A DNA stretch of 64,000 bases, taken from NCBI RefSeq assembly GCF_020559915.1, contig NZ_JAJCLZ010000011.1, positions 1-64,000 of the forward strand, read 5' to 3'. The stretch is from Ruminococcus sp. 210702-SL.1.03. GTDB taxonomy: Bacteria > Bacillota > Clostridia > Oscillospirales > Ruminococcaceae. Under the pieces are notes generated by a model. It had not been told where the DNA came from. It worked only from the letters and a program-made list of their open reading frames with translations, and made no database searches. Shown in pieces: positions 18,286 through 28,467 of the stretch. Every line of letters starts with the position of its first letter. Positions within the stretch are counted from its first letter, which is position 1. A program made the position numbers and the translations under genes.

Positions 18286-19095
18286 TCAAATTATACCTTT
18301 TATAATATAGTAATCAAAAAAGTGGTTTGTAGGACCGTGACCCTTGCCGACGTTCAGCTTGTCGGCGTTCGCGATCGCGCCCGAGATATACTCTTTTGCC
18401 TGCGCGACTGCTGTCGGCGTGTCAGCGCCCTTTGCCAAACAAGCGGCTATCGCGGAGGACAGCGTACAACCCGTGCCGTGGGTGTTTTTGGTATCCACGC
18501 GCGGCGCGGTAAATTCCTGCCTGCCGTTCTCGTTATACAGCACGTCTACCGCGGCGCCGTCGGCATGGCCGCCTTTTATCAGCAGCGCCTTAGCCCCGCT
18601 GCGCATTATCACCTCAGCGGCGGCGTCGAAATCCGTGATGCTCTCTACCCGCAGACCCGAAAGCGCGGAAGCCTCGGGCATATTCGGCGTTACAACGTCC
18701 GCGAGCGGGAAAATACAGTCCCTCAGCGCGGCAGCCGTGCCCTCGCCGCTTAGCGAGTCGCCGCTGGTAGCCACCATAACGGGGTCGCAGACTACGAATT
18801 TCGGCTGATACTGCCGCAGCTTTTCGCTGACAAGCTTGATTATCTCAACGCTCGGCAGCATACCCAGCTTGACGGCGGCGACCTCGACGTCTTCAAAAAC
18901 AGCGTCTATCTGGTCGGCGATGACGGCGGTATCCACATTTTGTATCGAGATGACGCGCTGAGTGTTTTCCGCAACGACGGACGTAACGGCGCTCATGCCG
19001 AATGTGCCGAGAGCCGAAAAAGCTTTCAGGTCAGCCTGTATGCCCGCCCCGCCCGAGCAGTCAGAGCCGGCTATCGAAAGACAATTTTTCACCAT
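18286..19095 (-). CDS. thiD: HMP/HMP-phosphate kinase ThiD
   Basis: A 269-residue ribokinase-fold enzyme making HMP pyrophosphate. Signatures: [20 protein letters not shown] at the N-terminus, DPVMVATSG near residue 104, and the anion-hole [14 protein letters not shown] near residue 205. First gene of the thi operon. Its GGAGG ribosome site lies immediately after the T-run of the riboswitch terminator, so the whole operon depends on read-through of that hairpin. Confidence 0.97.
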   Translation of the reverse strand: MVKNCLSIAGSDCSGGAGIQADLKAFSALGTFGMSAVTSVVAENTQRVISIQNVDTAVIADQIDAVFEDVEVAAVKLGMLPSVEIIKLVSEKLRQYQPKFVVCDPVMVATSGDSLSGEGTAAALRDCIFPLADVVTPNMPEASALSGLRVESITDFDAAAEVIMRSGAKALLIKGGHADGAAVDVLYNENGRQEFTAPRVDTKNTHGTGCTLSSAIAACLAKGADTPTAVAQAKEYISGAIANADKLNVGKGHGPTNHFFDYYIIKGII

Positions 19096-19110
19096 AATTT
19101 ACACCTCCGC

Positions 19111-19141
19111 AAAAAAGGCCCTCCGCGGTAAGCGAAAAGCC
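19111..19141 (-). terminator. Riboswitch-controlled terminator of the thi operon
   Basis: On the minus strand GGCTTTTCGC pairs over 10 bp (with G-T pairs) with GCGGAGGGCC across TTACC, followed by TTTTTTG. It lies between the TPP aptamer and the thiD ribosome site. Confidence 0.85.
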
Positions 19142-19181
19142 TGTAAAGTCTGTAAAATTACTGTGTAAAAAAACAGCCGAC

Positions 19182-19264
19182 TTTGCTTCCTACCACGGTA
19201 TTGACCGACAGGTTCAAAGGGTCAGGCAGCGCCTTCTCAACCGCAAAAGCAGTTCCCCTGCAAA
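19182..19264 (-). ncRNA. TPP riboswitch (THI element)
   Basis: On the minus strand the conserved THI-box blocks are present in order: CAGGGG, GTTGAGAAG, then ACCCTTTGAACCTG, and TACCGTGGTAGGAAG. A P1 stem (TTTGC/GCAAA) closes the aptamer. With thiamine pyrophosphate bound, the downstream terminator should form and switch off thiDCWME. Confidence 0.96.
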
Positions 19265-19277
19265 TCTATTCTATTAT

Positions 19278-19306
19278 ATTGTAACACGCCGTGCGCGCTG
19301 TGTCAA
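19278..19306 (-). promoter_or_regulatory. Promoter of the thi operon
   Basis: On the minus strand TTGACA (19301-19306), 17 bp, TACAAT (19278-19283), just upstream of the aptamer. Confidence 0.9.
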
Positions 19307-19392
19307 GAGGGCAAATGTTAATATTTGTTGGCGGGCGCAGCACTGCAATGCTGCGTTGCCGCTATAAAGTGCAAAAACTTCCCCCGCCCCTA

Positions 19393-19421
19393 TTGATTTT
19401 TGCGGCGATACATGATATAAT
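19393..19421 (+). promoter_or_regulatory. Promoter of the corrinoid/surface-glycosylation gene run
   Basis: TTGATT (19393-19398), 17 bp, TATAAT (19416-19421). No cobalamin riboswitch signature was found behind it. Confidence 0.78.
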
Positions 19422-19486
19422 ATAGTATAATACGGCAAGTGCGCCCGATTTTTGGCGCGCCGCAATTAAAACTAAGGAGAATACTT

Positions 19487-20440
19487 ATGATAATAAACAC
19501 TCTCGCCGCTATGGCGGCAGGCTATGTGCTCAGCATGGTCTTTGGTACTCCAAAAAAATTTAGAGCGCAGGATATCGTTAGCAGGATAGCCGCGGCGCTC
19601 GCGCCAAAGATAAGCGCAAAATATCAGGATAACGAGGGCGGCAGGCGCACCGCGGGCATAGTTTTCCTGCTCTCGCTGATAGCTGTCACCGTGCTGCCCG
19701 TGCTGGTAGTGCTGATATTGCTCTACTGCTTTATCCCCGCCCTCGCGCTGGTGCTCGACGCGCTGATCTGTTGGTCGGTACTGGACATTAAGGGCGTTAC
19801 CACCGCTTCTACAGGCGTTGCCCGCGCTATGAGGGGCAAAAATTACGCAAAGGCACAGCGCATAGCTTCTGATCTCAGCCGCACCGATTGCAGCGAGCTT
19901 GACGAAAAGGGTCTTGTTCGCGCCGCGGTACAGGGCGTTGCCGACCGCACGGTAGATTCCACTGCCGCGCCAATGCTATGTATGTTCCTGCTTTCCGCAG
20001 CGGGCGGCGTTTTCTTCACCGCTGCCGACTGCGCCGCCGAGATATCGGACGAGGGCGAAGACTTCACCGCACCCGCCGAAAAGCTGCGCCGCGCGCTCTG
20101 CTTTATTCCCGGCAAATTCGCCTACCTCATGATGCTGGTAGACGCCCTCTTCCTCAAGCTGAACACCCGCGCCGCCGAGCGCGTTATGAAAAGCGATATA
20201 AAATGCACACGCTCATGCTTCGCGGGCTGCCGCGCGGTAATGGCGGGCATAATGGGTATCTCGCTGCTGCCCGAAGAGGTCTACAGCGAACAGTTCCTGC
20301 GCACATACACTATCGGTGAACAGCTTAAAGACCCCGAGCCTGCCGACATCACCCTCGCAAACAGCCTGCTTCAGGGCACGGCTTTCATAATGATGATGAT
20401 GGTATTTATCGTTAAGCTGACTATCGGCGTGTGGTTCTGA
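19487..20440 (+). CDS. CbiB/CobD-like adenosylcobinamide-phosphate synthase homologue
   Basis: A 317-residue membrane protein related to CbiB, which attaches aminopropanol phosphate to cobyrinate during cobalamin synthesis. The best match is the central family block: LSRTDCSELDEKGLVRAAV followed by VADRTVDSTAAP near residues 124-152. The usual N-terminal DP/HP motif is replaced by FGTPKKF, so it is divergent. Hydrophobic segments occur near residues 3-20, 55-90, 160-185 and 290-315. The ATG at 19487 follows TAAGGAG. Its stop overlaps the start of the CobA-like gene (TGATG), supporting a corrinoid role, though no other cobalamin genes are nearby. Confidence 0.75.
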   Translation: MIINTLAAMAAGYVLSMVFGTPKKFRAQDIVSRIAAALAPKISAKYQDNEGGRRTAGIVFLLSLIAVTVLPVLVVLILLYCFIPALALVLDALICWSVLDIKGVTTASTGVARAMRGKNYAKAQRIASDLSRTDCSELDEKGLVRAAVQGVADRTVDSTAAPMLCMFLLSAAGGVFFTAADCAAEISDEGEDFTAPAEKLRRALCFIPGKFAYLMMLVDALFLKLNTRAAERVMKSDIKCTRSCFAGCRAVMAGIMGISLLPEEVYSEQFLRTYTIGEQLKDPEPADITLANSLLQGTAFIMMMMVFIVKLTIGVWF

Positions 20441-20946
20441 TGAAAAAAAATATGATACATTTATACTGCGGCGACGGAAAGGGCAAGACCTCTGCCGCCG
20501 TAGGTCTGCTGATACGCGCGCGCGGCTGGGATATTCCCTGCGCCGCCGTGCAGTTTTTAAAAGGCTCGCCCAGCGGCGAAGTCAAGTCGCTCGAAAAGCT
20601 GGGCGTTGCCGTGTTCCGCTGCCGCGAGGGACTGAAATTTCTTTGGGATATGACTGAGCAGGAAAAGCAAGAGCTTAAAGCGCAGCAGACCGAAATGCTT
20701 GAAAAAGCGTTGGCTCTGCGCCCCGAAATGCTCATGCTCGACGAGCTTTGCGACGCTTATTCTTCTGACACGGCAGAACGTGCGCTAGTCGATGATCTGC
20801 TGAAAGCGCCGCCCTGCGAACTTGTAATCACGGGTCACAAGCCCGATGAGATCTTCTTTCAGCAGGCAGATTACATCACCGAAATGAAAAAGCTCGCCCA
20901 CCCTTTCGATAAAGGTGCGGCGGCAAGGCGCGGCGTGGAATTTTAG
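20440..20946 (+). CDS. Cob(I)yrinic acid a,c-diamide adenosyltransferase, CobA/BtuR type
   Basis: A 168-residue P-loop protein of the CobA/CobO/BtuR family, which adenosylates the cobalt of corrinoids using ATP. The P-loop CGDGKGKTSA is at about residues 9-18, and the acidic strand MLMLDELCDAY near 103 and ITGHKPDE near 133 follow the family pattern. The start overlaps the CbiB-like stop as TGATG; an in-frame GTG at 20431 is less likely. Translational coupling is expected. Confidence 0.9.
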   Translation: MKKNMIHLYCGDGKGKTSAAVGLLIRARGWDIPCAAVQFLKGSPSGEVKSLEKLGVAVFRCREGLKFLWDMTEQEKQELKAQQTEMLEKALALRPEMLMLDELCDAYSSDTAERALVDDLLKAPPCELVITGHKPDEIFFQQADYITEMKKLAHPFDKGAAARRGVEF

Positions 20947-21003
20947 CCGCAAAAACGCATACAATTATTAACAATACAGAACAACAGAAAAGAGGAATTA
21001 TTT

Positions 21004-21684
21004 ATGCAGTACCGAATTATCGGCAGCACCATGCCCGCGGTCGAAACTATACTGAACCGCGGCGAAAGTATGTACACACAGTCTGGCGGAATGGCCTGGA
21101 TGAGTCAGGGCGTAGAGATGACTACCTCTACTAAGGGCGGCGTGCTAAAGGGTCTGGGCAGAAAGATGTTCGCGGGCGAGTCGATGTTCATGGCAACATA
21201 CACCGCCGTTATGGACAACGCCACCGTAGCTTTCGCATCTACCGTGGCGGGCGAGATAGTGCCAATCGACCTTGCTCAGCATCAGGGGCTTATCTGCCAA
21301 AAGGGCGCGTTTCTCTGCGCTACCCCCGGCGTGCAGATGAACATGACTTTCACGAAGAAATTCTCGGCGGGTCTTTTCGGCGGCGAGGGCTTTATCCTCC
21401 AGCAGGCTGCCGGAAACGGTCTGCTTTTCCTCGAGATCGACGGCGACAGAGTTGAGAAAACGCTTGCCCCCGGCGAAGTGCTTTACGTCGATACCGGCAA
21501 CCTCGTAGCTTTCGACCCCACCGTACAGTACGAGATACAGATGATAAAGGGCGTGAAGAACATCTTCTTCGGCGGCGAAGGACTTTTCAACACAAAGCTT
21601 ACAGGTCCCGGCAAGGTTATCTTACAGACCCAGAACTTCAACGAATTTGCTTCGCGCATACTCGCCATGATGCCGCGCAGCTAA
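21004..21684 (+). CDS. AIM24/TIGR00266 family protein
   Basis: A 226-residue beta-rich protein of the AIM24 family (double-stranded beta-helix fold), widespread in bacteria and mitochondria with no firm biochemical role. The Gly-rich blocks GGMAWMS, GGVLKGLGRKMFAGES and FGGEGFI are typical. No signal peptide or membrane helix is seen. AGAGGAAT lies 8 bp upstream of the ATG. It is 57 bp after the CobA-like gene and 15 bp before a membrane protein gene, so it is probably co-transcribed with both. Confidence 0.9.
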   Translation: MQYRIIGSTMPAVETILNRGESMYTQSGGMAWMSQGVEMTTSTKGGVLKGLGRKMFAGESMFMATYTAVMDNATVAFASTVAGEIVPIDLAQHQGLICQKGAFLCATPGVQMNMTFTKKFSAGLFGGEGFILQQAAGNGLLFLEIDGDRVEKTLAPGEVLYVDTGNLVAFDPTVQYEIQMIKGVKNIFFGGEGLFNTKLTGPGKVILQTQNFNEFASRILAMMPRS

Positions 21685-21699
21685 GAGGTATTTTAGGCA

Positions 21700-22278
21700 A
21701 TGAATTTTTTTACAGTAGGCTTTGTCCTGCTCTCAATAAATCTTGATTTTGATATGCCGCTGAATTACGCACTGAAGCTCGCCGGCGTATCCTTCATGTA
21801 CGGCGGCGTTAAAGAGATCGACTCGGTATCAGATGGCTTTAGCAGACTGCGCCCGCTGATAGCGGCGGTGTGCGCCCTCTCAACACTGGGGCTGGCAGGC
21901 TCGCTGCTGACCTATTTCGGTTTAGTAAACGGCATGGCGGGCAATATTATAAGCATAGTGCTCGGCGCGGGCACAGTTGCGGCGGTGCTTTATACGCAGT
22001 ATGTCAAGATAATAAAGCTTATGCTGCCCCGCCACGAGCTTGTGAACGACCCCTCGCTGCTCGTGAACCTCGCAAAAACTTGGAAAAAACTCGCAATATT
22101 CACAGCTCTCGGCGCGGCGGGCGATGTGCTGAACCGTCTGCTGCCCGTGGGCAACGCGCAGGTGTACGCCAGCGTAGTGCTCGTAATCGCCAGGATAATT
22201 ATGATAATCTACATATTCTGCGCGGCTTCGGCTTTCAATAAAGTCCGCATGGATTTCAACGCCGTGCACCCCGTATGA
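21700..22278 (+). CDS. Polytopic membrane protein, 192 aa
   Basis: Not recognised. Roughly five hydrophobic segments span most of the chain (about 3-15, 22-36, 50-75, 80-100, 125-145 and 160-180), with no catalytic motif. It lies between the AIM24 gene (15 bp) and the GtrB/CsbB-like glycosyltransferase gene (28 bp), so a role in envelope biology is possible but not shown. Confidence 0.8.
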   Translation: MNFFTVGFVLLSINLDFDMPLNYALKLAGVSFMYGGVKEIDSVSDGFSRLRPLIAAVCALSTLGLAGSLLTYFGLVNGMAGNIISIVLGAGTVAAVLYTQYVKIIKLMLPRHELVNDPSLLVNLAKTWKKLAIFTALGAAGDVLNRLLPVGNAQVYASVVLVIARIIMIIYIFCAASAFNKVRMDFNAVHPV

Positions 22279-22306
22279 CGTATGAAATGAAGGAAGGTAA
22301 GTAAAA

Positions 22307-23242
22307 GTGCTTTCGGTCATAATACCCGCTTATAATGAGCAGGACAACGTGCCGCGCGCCGCTTCGGCTATAAGCAAGCTGCTCTCGGCGCACTGTATAG
22401 ACTACGAGATAATTTTTATAAACGACGGCTCTTCCGACCGCACATGGCAGCGGCTCTCGCAGCTGGCGGCTAGCGACGAGCGCATAAAGGCGATCGGCTT
22501 TAGCCGCAATTTTGGCAAAGAGTCGGCGATATTCGCAGGGCTTGAAAACGCGGCGGGCGACGCCTGCGTGATAATCGACTGCGACTTACAGCACCCGCCC
22601 GAAACTATTATCGAGATGTACAAGCTTTGGCAGACGGGCGACGTGGATATAGTAGAAGCCAAAAAGCGCACGCGCGGCAATGAAAGCACGGCGCACCGCG
22701 GAATGGCGAAGCTTTTTTACAAAATAATACAGCGCGTTTCGGGGCTGGAGATGGAGGATTCATCTGACTTCAAGCTGCTAGACCGCCGCGCCGTGGAAGC
22801 GCTGCTGAGAATGCCCGAGCGCCTTACCTTCTTCCGCGCGATGTCTAGCTGGGTGGGCTTTAAGACCGAGTGCGTTTATTTCGACGTGGCAGAGCGGCAG
22901 TCGGGCAGCAGCAAATTCGGCTTTACCTCACTGGTGAAGTACGCCGTGACCTCTATAACCTCGTTCACTTCCGCACCTATGCAGATGGTAACGGTGGCGG
23001 GCGTGGTCACCTTTATAATAGCTGTCATTTTCGGCATAAACACGCTGGTGCAGAAGATAATGGGCACTTCGGCAGAGGGCTTTTCCACCGTTATACTGCT
23101 GCAGCTCATCACCTCGGCGATAATAATGTTCAGCCTGGGCATAATAGGCTACTACCTCGCCAAAATATATGAGGAGATAAAGCAGCGCCCGCGATACATC
23201 ATCAGCGAAAGGCTGAATATGGAAGAAAATACAAGGAGATAG
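22307..23242 (+). CDS. Family 2 glycosyltransferase, CsbB/GtrB type
   Basis: A 311-residue membrane-linked GT2 enzyme. The GT-A domain has VIIPAYNEQDN at the N-terminus, FINDGSSDRTW near residue 43, and the metal-binding DCDLQHPPE near residue 87. Two C-terminal helices (about 225-250 and 263-290) are typical of the group that moves a sugar from a nucleotide to undecaprenyl phosphate. The start is a GTG with AAGGAAGGT upstream. The YfhO-type gene follows within 4 bp; in Bacillus subtilis the CsbB-YfhO pair adds sugar to lipoteichoic acid, and the same is inferred here. Confidence 0.92.
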   Translation: MLSVIIPAYNEQDNVPRAASAISKLLSAHCIDYEIIFINDGSSDRTWQRLSQLAASDERIKAIGFSRNFGKESAIFAGLENAAGDACVIIDCDLQHPPETIIEMYKLWQTGDVDIVEAKKRTRGNESTAHRGMAKLFYKIIQRVSGLEMEDSSDFKLLDRRAVEALLRMPERLTFFRAMSSWVGFKTECVYFDVAERQSGSSKFGFTSLVKYAVTSITSFTSAPMQMVTVAGVVTFIIAVIFGINTLVQKIMGTSAEGFSTVILLQLITSAIIMFSLGIIGYYLAKIYEEIKQRPRYIISERLNMEENTRR

Positions 23243-23245
23243 CAA

Positions 23246-26161
23246 ATGAACACACCCTCGGCGGCGGAGAACTCCGCCAACCTCCCCAACGAAAATACAA
23301 AAAGAAAAAGGCTGCCGCGCTTTAGTCGGCAGCAGGCAGAAGGCTTTGTGAGGTTTTTCTCAAAGCCCTTTTTTCTGTACCTGCTTTGCTTTATACTGCC
23401 CGCAGGCATAATGTACCTCGCCTACGCGCTTTTTAAGGTGCACCCTTTCGGCGACGGCTCGGTGCTGGTGCTCGACCTTAACGGTCAGTACGTTTACTAC
23501 TACGAAGCTTTCCGCGACGCGATAATGGGCGACGGCAGCCTTGTTTACAACTGGTCGCGAAATCTTTCGGGCAATATGTTCGGCATATTCGCCTACTACC
23601 TCGCCAGCCCGTTCATGCTGATAACCTGCATATTCCCGCGCTCGGCTATGTGCGGCGCTATCGAAACTATGCAGATACTCAAAATTGGCACGGCGGGGGC
23701 GACATTCGCGCACTTCCTGCTGCGCACCGCCGATAAAAAGCCCCGCCGTACCTCGGTAGTGGCGTTCTCAAGTATGTACGCGCTGATGGCTTACATGGTG
23801 GTGCAGCTTATGGACCCCATGTGGCTCGACGGGCTTATCTACCTGCCGCTGATATGCTTAGGCGTAAAGCGGCTGCTGAAAGAGGGCAAGATGCTGCCCT
23901 ACATTATCCCCCTCGCACTGATGTTCATAGCGCATTTCTACATCGGCTACATGATCGCCTTTTTCACGTTTTGCTACTTTGTAACCTGCTTTTTCGGGGA
24001 GGAGGGCAGGATAGCGCCGAAGCACTTTATGGTGCGCATCTTCCAGTTCATAGGCGCTTCCCTCACCGCCGCCATCACCGCCTGCTGCGTGCTGATACCG
24101 GTATACAACGCGCTGAAACTCGGCAAGCTGGAATTTTCCACACCCGATTGGTCGATGGCTACGCAGTTCGACTTTTTAACGTTCCTCACAAAGCTTTTCC
24201 CGTTCAGCTACGACACCGTTTACCCCGAAGGTCTGCCGATGATCTACTGCGGCGCGGCGGTACTGATACTTGTTCCGCTCTTCTTCATGAACCGCAGGAT
24301 AGGCATAAAGACGAAAGTTTCAAACGGCCTGCTTATGGCTTCGGTAGTGGTATTCATGTACCTGCGCCCCGTTGACATAGTTTGGCACGGTTTTCAGGTG
24401 CCGAACTGGCTGCCTTTCAGATATTCCTTCGCTTTTTCATTCCTGCTGCTGACTATGGCTTTCAAGGCTTTTGAGAACCTCGACGGCATTACGCCGAAAG
24501 AGATAGGCGGCGTGTTCTTCGGGCTGGCGGTGTTCCTCTTCTGGTGCGAGCGCGAAAATTACGAGCATTTCCAGATATTCCGCACGGTAAAAAGCGACAA
24601 CGGCGAGGACACCAGCGCGATAATCGGCGGAATATGGTTCTCGCTGATAGCGCTGCTGATATACTTCCTGCTGATATACCTAAACCGCAAGTACAAGACC
24701 TCGCGCATACTCGCGCTGATAACCTGCGCGGCGGTGGGTCTGGAGCTGCTGGCGAACACGATGGACACTCTGCAAAAGATAGACGACGACGTAGTTTACA
24801 GCGATTACACTTCCTACGAGCCGTATATGTCGGACACCATCGACGCGGTGAAGCATATCAAAAGCTTTGACGACGATAAATTTTACCGAATGGAAGCGAC
24901 CTTCCACCGCACGGTGAACGACCCCATCGGCACGGGTTACAGCGGAATATCCCACTCCAGCTCGGTAATGAACGCCCCCGCGCTGACTATGCTGAAACAG
25001 TTGGGCTACGCATACGGCGGCCACTACACCAAATATGAGGGCAGTACCTACATCACCGACAGCGTTTTCGACATACGCTACCTTATGGATAAGGAAGCAT
25101 ACAACGGCGAAAAGCGCTACATGGACGACCGCACGAAAGTTCCCGAGGACTACAAGCTGGCTACCCATATTGACGAAACGGACGCGAAGTACAAATTCTA
25201 CCGCAACCCCTACGCTATGGGTCTGGGCACAGTTTGCAGTGAAAATATCAACTCGATAGAGCTTACCGACGTGAACCCCTTTGAAAATCAGAACGTGCTT
25301 TACAGCGCGCTTTGCGACAAGGCGGAGATAACGAACTATTTCAGCCGCATAATGCCGAAAAGCGAGGAAAAGCAAAACCTGCGCGAAAGCAATTTGAACG
25401 ACGATATGGGTCACAGAGGCTACTACACCATCGACAAATCAAAGGGCGAAGCGCATATAGACTACATCATCGAGATGGACCGCGACAGCGACCTTTATAT
25501 GTACCTGCCCACCAAATACGAGCGTAACTGCAACGTTTGGGTGCTTGACGAGGAGAAATACATCAACGGCGACGGCGTTATGGACTACGCGGGACAATTC
25601 TTCGTCGGCGATAATTACTCGATACTGAACCTCGGCAGCTTCCTGCAAAACGAAGAGGTGCGCATACGCATCACTATCGACAATGACGATGATGAAGCCT
25701 ACTGGTGCGACGAGCTGTTTTACAGCTTCGACCACGATACTTTCGCCGCGGACGCGGAAGCGCTGGCGGGTAAGGCTATGAATGTCACCGAGTTCGACAA
25801 CACCTCCCTCACTGCCGAGTGCACCGCCGAAAGCGAAGGGCAGTACCTCTTCACCACCATTCCCGACGAGCCGGGCTGGGTGGTAAAGGTCAATGGCAAG
25901 CAGGTGCGTTACAGCACCTCTATGGGCACGCTCATCACCGTACCGCTCGAGCGCGGCGAAAACACTGTAACTATGGAGTTCAAACCCAGCTACTACACGG
26001 GCGCGAAGATGATCTCGCTCGCGGGGCTGCTGATAATCGCAGTGATATTCCTCTTTGAGTACAAAAACGGCAAGATACTTCTAAAACTGGTAACGAGAGC
26101 TTCTCACAGCGGCGAGCCGCCGAAGCCTGCGCCGACCTCACAGACAAGATCTGACGAATAA
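23246..26161 (+). CDS. YfhO-family membrane glycosyltransferase
   Basis: A 971-residue polytopic membrane protein of the YfhO family. After a basic 35-residue tail, about a dozen helices fill residues 40-500; the rest is a large outer domain ending in a helix near 930-950. The conserved loop LDLNGQYVYYYEAFRD near residue 76 and the C-terminal ETEY-like sandwich with PDEPGWVVKVNGK near 872 fit the family. YfhO proteins are thought to transfer a sugar from undecaprenyl phosphate to surface polymers outside the cell, working with the adjacent CsbB-like enzyme. AAGGAGA lies 8 bp before the ATG. A second, diverged copy is encoded at 28468-30996. Confidence 0.93.
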   Translation: MNTPSAAENSANLPNENTKRKRLPRFSRQQAEGFVRFFSKPFFLYLLCFILPAGIMYLAYALFKVHPFGDGSVLVLDLNGQYVYYYEAFRDAIMGDGSLVYNWSRNLSGNMFGIFAYYLASPFMLITCIFPRSAMCGAIETMQILKIGTAGATFAHFLLRTADKKPRRTSVVAFSSMYALMAYMVVQLMDPMWLDGLIYLPLICLGVKRLLKEGKMLPYIIPLALMFIAHFYIGYMIAFFTFCYFVTCFFGEEGRIAPKHFMVRIFQFIGASLTAAITACCVLIPVYNALKLGKLEFSTPDWSMATQFDFLTFLTKLFPFSYDTVYPEGLPMIYCGAAVLILVPLFFMNRRIGIKTKVSNGLLMASVVVFMYLRPVDIVWHGFQVPNWLPFRYSFAFSFLLLTMAFKAFENLDGITPKEIGGVFFGLAVFLFWCERENYEHFQIFRTVKSDNGEDTSAIIGGIWFSLIALLIYFLLIYLNRKYKTSRILALITCAAVGLELLANTMDTLQKIDDDVVYSDYTSYEPYMSDTIDAVKHIKSFDDDKFYRMEATFHRTVNDPIGTGYSGISHSSSVMNAPALTMLKQLGYAYGGHYTKYEGSTYITDSVFDIRYLMDKEAYNGEKRYMDDRTKVPEDYKLATHIDETDAKYKFYRNPYAMGLGTVCSENINSIELTDVNPFENQNVLYSALCDKAEITNYFSRIMPKSEEKQNLRESNLNDDMGHRGYYTIDKSKGEAHIDYIIEMDRDSDLYMYLPTKYERNCNVWVLDEEKYINGDGVMDYAGQFFVGDNYSILNLGSFLQNEEVRIRITIDNDDDEAYWCDELFYSFDHDTFAADAEALAGKAMNVTEFDNTSLTAECTAESEGQYLFTTIPDEPGWVVKVNGKQVRYSTSMGTLITVPLERGENTVTMEFKPSYYTGAKMISLAGLLIIAVIFLFEYKNGKILLKLVTRASHSGEPPKPAPTSQTRSDE

Positions 26162-26171
26162 GCATAAACCA

Positions 26172-26210
26172 AAAGGGACGTTTGCAGAAAATGCTAACGT
26201 CCCTTTTTTT
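26172..26210 (+). terminator. Terminator of the YfhO gene run
   Basis: GGGACGTT (26175-26182) pairs with AACGTCCC (26196-26203), then seven T. Confidence 0.93.
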
Positions 26211-26214
26211 GCAT

Positions 26215-26246
26215 ACAAAAAAGCGGCACTGCTGCCAATGCCGCTT
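26215..26246 (-). terminator. Terminator of guaB
   Basis: On the minus strand AAGCGGCA pairs with TGCCGCTT, then TTTTTTG. Confidence 0.9.
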
Positions 26247-26263
26247 GAAATATCTGTATCAGC

Positions 26264-27814
<1,551 letters not shown>

Positions 27815-27819
27815 TTAAA

Positions 27820-27848
27820 AATATACACCTTTTTCGACAATATGTCAA
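27820..27848 (-). promoter_or_regulatory. Promoter of guaB
   Basis: On the minus strand TTGACA (27843-27848), 17 bp, TATATT (27820-27825). No purine riboswitch is visible in the short leader. Confidence 0.8.
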
Positions 27849-27878
27849 TGTATATTTTTTAAATTTTTTGTAACCCGC

Positions 27879-28427
27879 TCACTCGCCCTTATTTTGCAGC
27901 ATGAGCAGCTTGGTCTTCAGCACGGCCGCCTGCGTTTTCGCGTCGGGCAGCCCGCCGTTCATAGCCATATCGAAAACTTTTTCGAAAGGCAGCTTTATCA
28001 CGTCGAGAAACTCGCCCTCGTCAAGGTGCTGTTCGCCGAAATGCAGCCCGCGCGCGAGGTACATATGTATTATCTCGGTGTCGTAAGCCACGGTGGGGTA
28101 TATGCAGCCGAGGTATTCAAAGCTATCGGCGGTCGCGCCCGTTTCCTCTTTCAGCTCCCTAATGCCGCACTCGCGGTGGTTTTCGCCAAACTCCAGCTTG
28201 CCCGCAGGCAGCTCGTAAAGCGCCGTTTGAAACGGGTAGCGGAACTGCTTTACCATATAAACGTTGCCCTCTTCGTCGAACGGCAGAACGCATACACCGC
28301 CGGGGTGGCGGATAAGTTCGCGCTTGGTCTTGTGCCCGTTATCCAGCTCCACGTCGTCCACATAGAGCTTTACCACCTTGCCGTCGTATATCTCGCGGCG
28401 CGATGTCATTTTTTCTTCGCTGTACAT
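27879..28427 (-). CDS. Nudix hydrolase, ADP-ribose pyrophosphatase type
   Basis: A 182-residue Nudix enzyme. The Nudix box is complete: G-KLEFG-E-NHRECGI-RE-L-K-EE-T-G-A near residues 76-98. VKQFRYPFQTALYELPAGKLE before it is characteristic of the NudF/ADP-ribose pyrophosphatase group, which hydrolyses ADP-ribose and similar compounds. The ATG at 28427 has GGGGAG 11 bp upstream; longer in-frame starts would run into the YfhO gene. It lies 40 bp downstream of that gene and is likely co-transcribed. Confidence 0.92.
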   Translation of the reverse strand: MYSEEKMTSRREIYDGKVVKLYVDDVELDNGHKTKRELIRHPGGVCVLPFDEEGNVYMVKQFRYPFQTALYELPAGKLEFGENHRECGIRELKEETGATADSFEYLGCIYPTVAYDTEIIHMYLARGLHFGEQHLDEGEFLDVIKLPFEKVFDMAMNGGLPDAKTQAAVLKTKLLMLQNKGE

Positions 28428-28467
28428 CTTAAAAAGCACTCCCCTTTCAGGTATTTGTATCGCTGCA

